A stretch of 15,456 bases of DNA from Candidatus Sumerlaeota bacterium. GTDB taxonomy: Bacteria > Sumerlaeota > Sumerlaeia > JADFCT01. The position numbers and the translations under genes were made by a program. The DNA lies in assembly GCA_026398575.1 (NCBI GenBank), contig JAPLSP010000696.1, positions 1 through 15,456 of the forward strand, in the 5' to 3' direction. How positions within the stretch are numbered: the first letter of the stretch is position 1; each line of letters opens with the position of its first letter. The notes below the pieces were generated by a model. That model was not told the DNA's origin and did not search any database. It worked only from the letters and a program-made list of their open reading frames with translations. Positions 1 through 6,563 of this stretch are shown here, piece by piece.

Positions 1-465
1 GGCGTCGGCGTCCTGGGGCACGGCGGCCTTCTTGCCATCGGCTGAGACATCGACCGTAAGGCGGACGACTTTGTCCACCAGTTTGCCGCCGCGATAGAGC
101 GCCCATTCATTGCCGTCGGTGTAGAGGATGTTCGGGATGGCCGAGAAGCGCTTGAACTGGTCGCGGTTGCGGCCCTTGAAGCGGGGGGCAGTCGCGCCGA
201 CGCCGGGCGCCTTGAGTTCGACGTAACCAGCGAGCAATTGGTTGAGATGGACGGCGTAATCAGGGCGGCCGAGGCGATCAGGAAGGGGAGTTTCCCCGGT
301 GCAGACGACATTCCAGCCTAAAGCTGCGGCCACACTCCCCATAAGGTTCTCGAAAGGCCCGCGTACCTGATCCTCCGGCTCGCCGGCAGTTAGTTGCGTC
401 ATTTTGGCCGTCACGGCGGCAGCAAAAGCTTGCAAGGCTTCGCAGACTGAAATGGTCTTGTTCAT
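1..465 (-). CDS. Restriction-modification enzyme, N-terminal nuclease domain (partial)
   Basis: An open reading frame starts at an ATG (complement of 463-465) and runs without a stop to the window edge, giving 155 residues. It begins MNKTISVCEALQAF. It contains RPDYAVHL (67-74) followed by GYVELKAPG (80-88), so D69 and E83-x-K85 form a PD-(D/E)xK nuclease signature. The following stretch with RDQFKRF, PNILYTDGNEWALYR and GGKLV is typical of the N-terminal domain of large single-chain restriction-modification proteins (type IIG / ISP-like, Eco57I-class), in which a helical part and an N6-adenine methylase follow. The methylase motifs would lie outside the window, so the class is inference; an HsdR-type N-terminus is the main alternative. 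A weak AAGG lies about 10 bases upstream of the ATG. No partner gene is visible on its 5' side. The family is known for DNA defence. Confidence 0.75.
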   Translation of the reverse strand, partial: MNKTISVCEALQAFAAAVTAKMTQLTAGEPEDQVRGPFENLMGSVAAALGWNVVCTGETPLPDRLGRPDYAVHLNQLLAGYVELKAPGVGATAPRFKGRNRDQFKRFSAIPNILYTDGNEWALYRGGKLVDKVVRLTVDVSADGKKAAVPQDADA

Positions 466-669
466 TCTATCAGCGCCTTTCGGCAGAACCGAGAATTCCT
501 GCTGGTCCCCATTGAAAATATCGGTAGATCATCGTTCTCCGGACAAACAGCAGGCGCTCGGGATTGAAAAGATGGATGATCTACCCCAACCTGCCCGCTT
601 TGCGTCCGATTCCATAGGGTCAAATACGACCGAGACGGGCGTCAAGGGCAAAATAAAAGAGTAAAGAGC

Positions 670-690
670 AGGATGATGCTTCATCATTCT
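670..690. repeat. Inverted repeat, 9-bp stem, 3-nt loop
   Basis: The arms AGGATGATG (670-678) and CATCATTCT (682-690) pair around the loop CTT with one G-T wobble. An overlapping alternative pairs CTTCAT (679-684) with ATGAAG (695-700). No T-tract follows on either strand, so an intrinsic terminator is not supported. It may act on the 3' end of the sulfatase transcript or simply be a palindromic repeat. Confidence 0.4.
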
Positions 691-765
691 GTTCATGAAG
701 CCCATCGGATGTTGAGCTTGCGATAGCTTGCCATGCATTCCTGCAATCCGTGGTGAAGTTTTTAA

Positions 766-789
766 CCGCGGATTTCTCGGAATTCACGG
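766..789. repeat. Imperfect inverted repeat
   Basis: CCGCGGATTT (766-775) pairs imperfectly with GGAATTCACGG (779-789) around a short loop, with one mismatch and two G-T pairs. It sits about 50 bp downstream of the sulfatase stop in transcription direction. No T-tract follows, so its role is unknown. Confidence 0.3.
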
Positions 790-837
790 ATATTGCGCAA
801 AGGCGCTATACGTTCTTTTCCTGCGCGGATGCGTCCT

Positions 838-2238
838 TTATTTTTTGGCGGCTTCGGCCTGCAATTTACGGGCGGTTTCGGGGTCGCCGATGTGGAGGGT
901 GTCGTAGGCTTCTTGGGATGAAGTGAACGGGCCTTCGTGGGTTTTGGAGCCGTGCCATTGGGTGTTGGTGAAGATGGGGTTGGGGCGGGCGGTTTCTTTT
1001 TCGCGGCGGGCTATCCAGGCTAACATGCGCGATCCCAACTGCGCGACGATTTTGGGTTCCTTCTTCGCCAGGTTCTTCAGTTCTTGCGGGTCGGTCTTCA
1101 GGTTATAGAGTTCGACTTCGGGCTTGAAGTGGAAGTCGGGTTCGAGGGCGTGGATCAGTTTCCATTCGGGCGTGCGCCAGCCGTGTTTGCGCATCCAGGT
1201 GCATTCGGTGATGTAGAATTCCGAATCGCCTTTGCCCCGGCGGGCTTTGCCGAGCATTTCGGGATAAAGGCTGGCGCCGTCGTACTTGATGCCGGCGCGG
1301 ATGCCCATGATGTCGAGGATGGTGGGCGTGATGTTCATCGCGACGGTGTAGGAGGAAACTTTTTTTCCGGCGGGCGCCTTGCCGGGCCAGCGGAAGACGA
1401 GAGGGATGTTGAGCGTACAATCGTAGAGGCCGTGATGGTCGAAGAGGCAATCGTGCTCGTTGAGCGTCTCGCCATGATCCGCCGTCAGGACCACGAGCGT
1501 GTCTTTTTCAAGGTCCAGAGTTTCGATCAGCGTGAAGATGCGCGCGATGCAGGAGTCCATGTAGGCGATTTCGCCGTCGTAGGAAGCGTCCACGAAGCGC
1601 GTATCGGTCACCTCGCGGCGAATCCACGATGCGAAGTAGTCGCAGAAGGGTTTGAATTTCCAAAGCGGCTCCATCGAGCGATTCTTGGGATCGTATTCAT
1701 TGCCGTCGTAGAACATGCGGTCGAAGGGCGCCGGCGGCAGGTAGGGCGAATGCGGGTCCATGTGGCGCAGGAACAGGAAGAACGGCGCCTTGGCGGCAGC
1801 CAGCTCGCGCAGAACGGGGAGCGCGGCGGCGTTCAGATTTTCGGCTTTGCGCAGGCAGCTGTCAGCGAGGCTTCCCCACCCCGTAAAGTTCACGTAGCGC
1901 TGAAACCCACGCGAAGCGGGATTGCCCTCGAACCCGACGCAGACGGTTGAATAGCCGCGATGGCCAAGGATTTCGGGGAGGGTTTGAATGCCGGACGCGT
2001 AGTCGCCGTGATGGCGCAGGGCTACGATGTTTGTGCCGAAGCAATCCAAGCCGGTCAGCATGTTGGCGTATCCGGAGGTCGTCGGGATATGCGGGCAGTA
2101 GCTGCGCATATAGGTTGTTCCGCCGGCCGCCCATTTGTCAATGTGCGGCGTTGTGAGGCGCGGATAGCCGTAGAGGCTCGTATGATCTGAGCGCAGGCTG
2201 TCTATTCCGATGAGGATCAGGTTGGGTTGGCGTTTCAT
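838..2238 (-). CDS. Sulfatase-superfamily hydrolase with Thr at the nucleophile position
   Basis: The 466-residue protein has the alkaline phosphatase / sulfatase fold signature: NLILIGIDSLRSDH near the N-terminus (metal ligand D13), LTG at 61-63, MDPHSPY (D161, H163), TADHGETLNEH (D254, H255) and FDHHG (266-270). Sulfatases normally carry C/S-x-P-x-R ten residues before the G of LTG, where Cys or Ser becomes formylglycine. Here the segment reads IPTTSGYANMLTG and the aligned residue is T53, with no Arg at +4. The protein may therefore act with a Thr nucleophile, as in phosphodiesterase members of the superfamily, or be inactive as a sulfatase. No signal peptide is visible, so it is probably cytoplasmic. 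The open frame extends upstream to 2781, but that part is the isomerase gene read in another frame plus a repeat array, so I choose the ATG at 2238. AAGGA lies 11 bases upstream. It is the last gene of the oxidoreductase-isomerase-hydrolase set. Confidence 0.85.
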   Translation of the reverse strand: MKRQPNLILIGIDSLRSDHTSLYGYPRLTTPHIDKWAAGGTTYMRSYCPHIPTTSGYANMLTGLDCFGTNIVALRHHGDYASGIQTLPEILGHRGYSTVCVGFEGNPASRGFQRYVNFTGWGSLADSCLRKAENLNAAALPVLRELAAAKAPFFLFLRHMDPHSPYLPPAPFDRMFYDGNEYDPKNRSMEPLWKFKPFCDYFASWIRREVTDTRFVDASYDGEIAYMDSCIARIFTLIETLDLEKDTLVVLTADHGETLNEHDCLFDHHGLYDCTLNIPLVFRWPGKAPAGKKVSSYTVAMNITPTILDIMGIRAGIKYDGASLYPEMLGKARRGKGDSEFYITECTWMRKHGWRTPEWKLIHALEPDFHFKPEVELYNLKTDPQELKNLAKKEPKIVAQLGSRMLAWIARREKETARPNPIFTNTQWHGSKTHEGPFTSSQEAYDTLHIGDPETARKLQAEAAKK

Positions 2239-2270
2239 GATGGAGGTGGTCCTTGGGGGAAAGATGGGGG

Positions 2271-2341
2271 AACACGGACTGACACGGACTGGCACGGACT
2301 GGCACGGACTGACACGGACTGGCACGGACTTGGCACGGACT
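2271..2341. repeat. 10-bp tandem repeat array, seven copies
   Basis: Seven copies of a unit close to GGCACGGACT run from 2271. The first two positions vary (AA, GA or GG), and a single extra T precedes the last copy. The array fills most of the 113-bp spacer between the isomerase stop and the sulfatase start, so it lies in the sulfatase leader on the minus strand. The units are direct, contiguous and without spacers. Confidence 0.9.
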
Positions 2342-2351
2342 TTAAGAAGCG

Positions 2352-3152
2352 CTATCGGGCGTGTAGGGTTTTTAGGATTGCGTTCATGTAGCCGTAGCTT
2401 TCGGCGGCGATGATGGCTTTTTGAGCGAGAGTGAGCGCGGCGGCGCCGATGACTTCGAGGCAGACGGGGCCGCTGTAGCCGCCGGCGACCATGGCTTTGA
2501 AGTAGCCGGGCAGATTGATGTCGCCGCGTCCGCAAGCTTGGAGTTCGGGCGCGCCGGGGCCTTGCTGACGGCCTTTGCAATCGCGGATGTGAATATGGCG
2601 CGTGCGCGAGAGGACGGGCGGCAGCGCGTCTTCGGGATTTTCGCCCGCGCGCCATATATGGCTCGGGTCCATGTCTATCCCGAAGGCCGGATTGGCGATC
2701 TGCTTGATCGCGTGGAGCGTTGTCTCGGTGTTCCAGATGCAGGCGCCGACGTGGGCCTTGACGCAGAGCGTGACGCCGCACGCGGCGGCCTTCTCCGCCA
2801 TCCGCGCCATCAGGTCAACCTGTTGCTTCAGCGTTTCCGGCTCGTTCATCTTGCCGCCGGGGCCGATGTTGATGATGGGGATTCCGATCTCCTGCGCGGC
2901 CTCGAAGGCTTTGGTCAGGCGGTCTTCATCGAGAGCAGCTTCTTCCATCGAGAGGAGGGCGAGGTTGAGATCGTGGGAGAGTTGTTTGATGGAGGCGGCT
3001 TGCGCGCGCCAGTTGTCAAGTTCCAGGTGTTCGCACATGCCTTTGATGGCGGAGAGCTCGACGCCGTCGTAGCCAGCGTAGGCGATGTGGCGCATGGCGG
3101 TTTCGAGGTCGTGGTTGGAGAAGAGGACGGTGTTGACGCCTAGCTTGATCAT
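2352..3152 (-). CDS. Sugar-phosphate isomerase/epimerase-like TIM-barrel protein
   Basis: A 266-residue protein of the xylose isomerase-like TIM-barrel family (AP endonuclease 2 superfamily). It starts MIKLGVNTVLF and has the strand-1/2 pattern IAYAGYDGVELSA (23-35), IINIGPGGK (93-101), the metal-site stretch FGIDMDPSH (157-165), RHIHIRDCKG (185-194) and CLEVIG (231-236). D162, H165, H188 and E233 are plausible divalent-metal ligands. Where many relatives have a metal-binding Glu, this protein shows VKAHVG (131-136), so that ligand may differ. The likely role is isomerising or epimerising a keto-sugar or inositol derivative; the substrate cannot be read. The open frame extends to 3272, but the extra part is repeat DNA. 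The ATG at 3152 has AGGAG (3162-3166) nine bases upstream and decides the start. It lies 165 bp downstream of the Gfo/Idh gene on the same strand. Confidence 0.88.
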   Translation of the reverse strand: MIKLGVNTVLFSNHDLETAMRHIAYAGYDGVELSAIKGMCEHLELDNWRAQAASIKQLSHDLNLALLSMEEAALDEDRLTKAFEAAQEIGIPIINIGPGGKMNEPETLKQQVDLMARMAEKAAACGVTLCVKAHVGACIWNTETTLHAIKQIANPAFGIDMDPSHIWRAGENPEDALPPVLSRTRHIHIRDCKGRQQGPGAPELQACGRGDINLPGYFKAMVAGGYSGPVCLEVIGAAALTLAQKAIIAAESYGYMNAILKTLHAR

Positions 3153-3190
3153 GAAGAGGGACTCCTGAAGATGATGATGTTGTGGGTTTA

Positions 3191-3230
3191 TGGGAAATGA
3201 TGGGAATGGATGGGAATTGATGGGATGATG
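3191..3230. repeat. 10-bp tandem repeat, four copies
   Basis: Four consecutive units, TGGGAAATGA, TGGGAATGGA, TGGGAATTGA and TGGGATGATG, occupy the leader of the isomerase gene just upstream of its ribosome binding site (minus strand). The unit differs from the 10-bp array at 2271-2341, but the period is the same. Confidence 0.85.
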
Positions 3231-3240
3231 AAATGGCCTA

Positions 3241-3323
3241 ATGCCACCTGAAGGCGGAACTACAAGCGCCAACTAAAGTTGGAACTACAAACATTGGAAC
3301 TACAAACGTTGGAACTACTAACG
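3241..3323. repeat. Palindromic and 15-bp tandem repeat element overlapping a gene end
   Basis: Three near-identical 15-bp units start with GGAACTAC at 3281, 3296 and 3311. The last one supplies the stop and final codons of the Gfo/Idh gene (stop complement of 3318-3320). Upstream are two small palindromes: CCAACT-AA-AGTTGG (3269-3282) and an imperfect one around CCACCTGAAGGCGG (3244-3257), which leads into another GGAACTACAA. The composite resembles dispersed intergenic palindromic repeats known from several PVC-type genomes. That link is recollection and needs a genome search. Confidence 0.75.
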
Positions 3324-4310
3324 CACGTCCACGGTCTTGCCGGTGTGGAAGCTTTCGATGGCGGCTTCGATGATGCGTTGCGCGCGCAGGGCTTCCTCGC
3401 CGGACGCCTCGATTTTGTCGGGAGGCGTGTTTTCCAGCAATTGCTTGACCCAAAAACTGATCCGGCTTTTGAACGTCTCGCCGAAGCCCATCATCCCGCC
3501 GATGTAGTCATAGCGCTCAACCTCGCGGCTGCGGCGCGGATAAAAGAAGAGGCGCTCGCAGGCGTCTTCCAAAACGAAGCGCCCTTCCGAGCCCGCGACG
3601 TCGCAGCACTCCAAGCCGAAACTGCCGGCGGCGTCGTAACTGCCGGTCAGGTTGCCAACGATACCGTTCTCGAACAACATGCCGATTTGCGCGTTCGACC
3701 AGATCGCGCGGCCCTTGCCTTTGTTGAGGAAGGCATGGACGCTTTTGACGTCGCCGCAGAAGTAGCGCATCACGTCAATCGAATGCGGATGCAGCGCGCG
3801 CAGATGGAACCACGGCGAGGTTTCGTTTGGGTTGTTGATCCACATGCGCATGTTGATCAGGTGCAACTGCCCCAGCCGCCCGCTGGCGATCCATTCCTTG
3901 GCGCGCACGGCGGCGGGCGTGAAGCGATGATTCAAGTCAACCGCGTACGGAATGTTTTTCTCCTTGGCGAGGCGCACCATCTCGGCGCCTTTGGTCACGT
4001 CGTTGCTGATCGGCTTTTCGCCGAGTGTCGGGATGCCGGCGCGCAGCAGTTCCATGGTCGGCGTGAAGTGATCGCCGCCATTCTCGACGCCGGCCGTGCA
4101 TAAGCTGGCGGCGTTGATCTCCAGGCCGCTGTCGAGCATTTCCTGGACGCTGTAAAACGCCTTCGCGCCATAAGCCAGCGCCGCTTTGTCCGCCCGTTCC
4201 TTGATGATGTCGCAGACGGCCACGAGTTTGACTTCGGGCAGTTCCTGATAAACGCGCGCATGGGTATTGCCGATATTGCCGAGTCCAACGATTGCGATCT
4301 TGAGGGTCAT
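3318..4310 (-). CDS. Gfo/Idh/MocA family NAD(P)-dependent oxidoreductase
   Basis: A 330-residue protein of the usual length for the family. The N-terminal Rossmann fold shows IAIVGLGNIGNTHA (5-18) with GxGxxG at 9-14. The conserved GEKPISND (97-104) supplies the family Lys at 99. The C-terminal alpha/beta domain has the LHPHSIDVMRYFCG stretch (173-186), where His176 and Asp179 match the family substrate/catalytic positions. It probably oxidises or epimerises a sugar, inositol or sugar acid in the cytoplasm using NAD(P); the substrate is unknown. The open frame extends upstream to 4439 without similarity, so I chose the ATG at 4310 because it sits directly at the Rossmann strand; GGAG lies about 11 bases upstream. 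It is the promoter-proximal gene of the sugar set. Its final codons lie inside a 15-bp repeat unit, so the C-terminal tail may vary between strains. Confidence 0.9.
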   Translation of the reverse strand: MTLKIAIVGLGNIGNTHARVYQELPEVKLVAVCDIIKERADKAALAYGAKAFYSVQEMLDSGLEINAASLCTAGVENGGDHFTPTMELLRAGIPTLGEKPISNDVTKGAEMVRLAKEKNIPYAVDLNHRFTPAAVRAKEWIASGRLGQLHLINMRMWINNPNETSPWFHLRALHPHSIDVMRYFCGDVKSVHAFLNKGKGRAIWSNAQIGMLFENGIVGNLTGSYDAAGSFGLECCDVAGSEGRFVLEDACERLFFYPRRSREVERYDYIGGMMGFGETFKSRISFWVKQLLENTPPDKIEASGEEALRAQRIIEAAIESFHTGKTVDVR

Positions 4311-4363
4311 ATAAACAGTCTCCGGAAACGATTCGAATGGGCGGGAAATTGGCGCCGAGCTTC

Positions 4364-4394
4364 GGCTGCCTGAAGGCGCAAAGAGGCGGCAGCC
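4364..4394. repeat. Inverted repeat in the leader of the Gfo/Idh gene
   Basis: GGCTGCC (4364-4370) pairs with GGCAGCC (4388-4394) around a 17-nt loop containing TGAAGGCGC. It lies about 55-85 bp upstream of the oxidoreductase ATG, in what should be its 5' untranslated region. The CCTGAAGGCG core also occurs in the repeat at 3241-3260, which suggests the same dispersed element family. A regulatory leader hairpin is the alternative. Confidence 0.45.
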
Positions 4395-4466
4395 TGTGCG
4401 CATAAGCAAGCCACGCGCGGGCCGGGCGGCGCAATGCAAAAACGCATGCCGAGCCTGATGATGAGA

Positions 4467-4511
4467 GGGACGGCAGGGACAACAGGGACGGCAAGGACAA
4501 CAAAGACCAAG
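4467..4511. repeat. 9-bp (18-bp) tandem repeat array
   Basis: Units GGGACGGCA, GGGACAACA, GGGACGGCA, AGGACAACA and a decayed AAGACCAAG follow one another with period 9; the alternation makes an 18-bp higher-order unit. The array lies between the ferritin stop and the Gfo/Idh start, the fourth distinct array in this gene cluster. Confidence 0.8.
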
Positions 4512-4551
4512 GGCGATGGGCCAGCGACGCGCAACGCCCAGCGCCGAAGGC

Positions 4552-5082
4552 TTACGCGCCTGCGGCGGCGGCGGCAGTGGCAGCGGGGGGCGTGAAGACG
4601 CGCGCAGCCGCTTCGCGATCCAGCATCAGGATGCCGTGGCCGTTGTCGCCCACCAGCTTGAGCGTCTTGACCTTCTCATCGGCGTTCTTTTCTTCCTCGA
4701 CCTGTTCGTTGACGAACCAATCGAGGAGCATCGAGGCGGCGTTGTCGTTTTCCTTGCGCGCGACGTCTTTCAGTTTGTTGATGCAGCCGGTGATATGGCG
4801 CTCATGCTTGAGCGCGGCCTCGAACGCCGCCACAAGCGATTTCCATTCCGAGGGAGGCGCCTCCAAGGCCTGGAGTTTGATCTTTCCGCCGCGATCGAGA
4901 ATGTAGGTATAGAACTTGACGGCGTGGACCATTTCCTCCTGCGCCTGGACGCGCATCCAGTTGGCAAATCCCGTCAGATTCTTCGACTCGAAATCCGCGG
5001 CCATCGCCCAATACAGGTAGGCCGAATACGTCTCTTCGCGCAGTTGGTCATTGAGCGCGGCTTCCATTTTTTTGCTCAACAT
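4552..5082 (-). CDS. Ferritin, iron-storage protein
   Basis: A 176-residue four-helix bundle protein of the bacterial non-haem ferritin (FtnA) family, which forms 24-subunit shells that oxidise Fe(II) and store it in the cytoplasm. All usual ferroxidase-centre residues can be placed: E17 (REETYSAY), Y24, E50 and H53 (QEEMVHA), E94 (KHERH), Q127 and E130 (NEQVEEE). Haem-binding Met52 of bacterioferritin is not supported, so ferritin is preferred. The C-terminus after LDREAAARVF is an odd alanine-rich tail (PPAATAAAAAGA), beyond the usual end of the family. A strong ribosome binding site, AGGGAGGAA (5086-5094), precedes the ATG and settles the start. It lies 29 bp after the stop of the AlbA_2 gene on the same strand, so co-transcription is possible, but an independent promoter in the AT-rich end of that gene is equally likely. 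Confidence 0.95.
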   Translation of the reverse strand: MLSKKMEAALNDQLREETYSAYLYWAMAADFESKNLTGFANWMRVQAQEEMVHAVKFYTYILDRGGKIKLQALEAPPSEWKSLVAAFEAALKHERHITGCINKLKDVARKENDNAASMLLDWFVNEQVEEEKNADEKVKTLKLVGDNGHGILMLDREAAARVFTPPAATAAAAAGA

Positions 5083-5111
5083 AGCTTCCTCCCTTTGACA
5101 AAACTTATTTT

Positions 5112-6341
5112 TTATATTTTATGCTTATTCCATAATGTCACCGTGAACGATATTGTATTCGATGCAAAACGCGGCGGCTGCAAATCATTCTCATCCGCCA
5201 ATTGATAAATTCGCTTAATGCCTTCACCCAATTCCCGCATATACTTATGCTCGCGCAATACTCGCGTAATCATAGCATTGCGGGATTCATGAGCGCCGGC
5301 AGCTTCTTCAATATCCTGGATGGTCAAGGTTGAGAGCAACGCTCCGGGATTCTTAATTTCCATGCGGTTGTTAAAAATATATATTTCGATCCCGTTCTGA
5401 ATGCTATAATCGCGATGCGCAATGGCGTTTATCAATGCTTCCCGGCAGGCGATTTCAGGATAGAGATATTTTTCCTCGAATTTCGCCTCGGCGCTGAATT
5501 CCGTTTTGGCAGCGAGATAGGGGCGCAATGCGTCCCAAGCCGACAGAATCAATTGCATGATGTTGCCGGGGATGACAACATCTGAAATCACGTTGTATTG
5601 GGCGCCGGTTTTCAACTCGCCTCCGGCGACTTTAAGAATTCGAACTTGCGAGCGCGCATGCCAGCGTTGAATATCCTTGGCGAAAAGCAGCAAGGCTGCC
5701 ATGCGCAAGCGCAAACCGCCCGAATCGTATTCGGCCAAGCCAATCTGCTGCAAATAGGCCTCCGGACTCAGCCCGGGCAAGTATTGATCGGCAACTCCTT
5801 GAAGAAAGGCCATATCTAAATCGCCTGCCGAAGCGCCGTCAGGAAATTGCCGCTCAAATTCGCGCGAACGGACTTCCTGGCGCTCGAATTGAATCTGCGT
5901 GAACGCTGCCGGAATCGTTTCCCGGTCTTTGCGGCGAACGCATCGGCCGTCAGATAATTGATATATTTGTGTGGTTCCCTTGGCGACGGAAAAAAACAAA
6001 ATCGTCTTGCCGTTCAATTCCACCTTTTCGGCAAATAATATCGGCATGGGAATCGCTGGATGGGAATGCGTTTCATGCGCGCGCAGCATTAGGCTTATCT
6101 CGTCTGGCGAATGAGGAACACCCGTGATTGTCTTATCATCCTCCACGCCGATGAGCAGCTCTCCACCGTCCGCATTCGCAAAGGCCACCAGCGCTTCGGC
6201 AATATCCGCGCAGATGTGTTTCGCGAGGCGCGGGCGCTTATTCTCCGATTTGCCCTCTAAAGCGGATTTAAACTCGCGAAAATAGCTCTCGCTCAACTGC
6301 AGCGCATTTCTGACGCGCTCTATTGATGGCAAATTCTGCAT
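5112..6341 (-). CDS. Schlafen/AlbA_2-domain protein with GHKL ATPase-like C-terminus
   Basis: A 409-residue protein in two parts. Residues about 15-145 form an AlbA_2 (Schlafen-type) domain: ESYFREFKSAL (18-28, with E18, E23 and K25) and FANADGGELLIGVEDD (54-69). Residues about 290-400 match the HATPase_c_4 module often annotated as RecG-like C-terminal: EALINAIAHRDYS (301-313) as N-box, IKNPGAL (329-335) and RELGEGIKRIYQ (369-380) as glycine motifs. Such proteins are usually annotated as putative transcriptional regulators or ATP-dependent helicase-like. Schlafen-type domains elsewhere include RNases and occur in defence loci, but neither activity is shown here. The start is uncertain. The ATG at 6341 has no ribosome binding site; an in-frame TTG at 6359 follows AAAGGG (6363-6368) with only three bases between. 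It is divergent from the FRG/GIY-YIG pair. Confidence 0.85.
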   Translation of the reverse strand: MQNLPSIERVRNALQLSESYFREFKSALEGKSENKRPRLAKHICADIAEALVAFANADGGELLIGVEDDKTITGVPHSPDEISLMLRAHETHSHPAIPMPILFAEKVELNGKTILFFSVAKGTTQIYQLSDGRCVRRKDRETIPAAFTQIQFERQEVRSREFERQFPDGASAGDLDMAFLQGVADQYLPGLSPEAYLQQIGLAEYDSGGLRLRMAALLLFAKDIQRWHARSQVRILKVAGGELKTGAQYNVISDVVIPGNIMQLILSAWDALRPYLAAKTEFSAEAKFEEKYLYPEIACREALINAIAHRDYSIQNGIEIYIFNNRMEIKNPGALLSTLTIQDIEEAAGAHESRNAMITRVLREHKYMRELGEGIKRIYQLADENDLQPPRFASNTISFTVTLWNKHKI

Positions 6342-6563
6342 TTGTAGTAAGCCCGACAATGGCCCTTTAACTCAGCGCCAAGTTTGCGCCCTACAAGGGA
6401 AGGGCCGCAACGGAAAAAAGAACATTGAAATCAATCCGCAGTATCCACAGAATAATCGCTTAAAATTCGCCTTTTCCCGCTTGCGCCACATCAATACACA
6501 AACATAGACTAAACAAAATGTCATGCGTTCTTGGATCATCAAATGTCGTGGGGAGTATGATTC
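6342..6563. promoter_or_regulatory. Divergent intergenic region between AlbA_2 gene and FRG cassette
   Basis: About 220 bp, AT-richer than the flanks, separating two oppositely oriented genes and so expected to hold both promoters. A possible plus-strand sigma70-type pair is TTGCGC (6481-6486) and TAGACT (6505-6510) with an 18-bp spacer; both hexamers are imperfect. No operator palindrome stands out. Confidence 0.3.

Larger units (their letters stand above)
466..837. other. Non-coding spacer of 372 bp
   Basis: This spacer lies between the start of the restriction-modification gene and the stop of the sulfatase gene, both on the minus strand. It should hold the 3' end of the sulfatase transcript and the promoter of the nuclease gene. 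Two hairpin-forming inverted repeats are visible (670-690 and 766-789). Two small open frames cross it (404-664 plus, 529-738 minus); both lack recognisable domains or a convincing ribosome binding site and I do not call them genes. I see no tRNA or rRNA, and no hairpin followed by a T-tract that would make a clear terminator. Confidence 0.5.

Noticed and set aside
404..738. Two small open frames (404-664 plus, 529-738 minus) in the left spacer
   Set aside because: They overlap each other and the start of the nuclease gene, show no motif and no ribosome binding site.
2271..2341. Possible CRISPR array
   Set aside because: The 10-bp units are contiguous with no unique spacers and there are no cas genes; it is a simple tandem repeat. 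The same applies to 3191-3230 and 4467-4511.
2239..2781. N-terminal extension of the sulfatase frame to 2781
   Set aside because: The extension translates the isomerase gene in another frame and the 10-bp array as a VPVRVSPC-type repeat; the family start is at 2238.
1084..4103. Plus-strand open frames at 1084-1950, 2421-3143 and 3279-4103
   Set aside because: They are antisense shadows of the sulfatase, isomerase and Gfo/Idh genes, with low-complexity Ala/Gly/Val/Arg composition and no family motif.
4512..4551. Possible terminator after the ferritin gene
   Set aside because: Only a 3-bp GCC/GGC hairpin and GC-rich sequence without a T-tract follow the stop on the minus strand.
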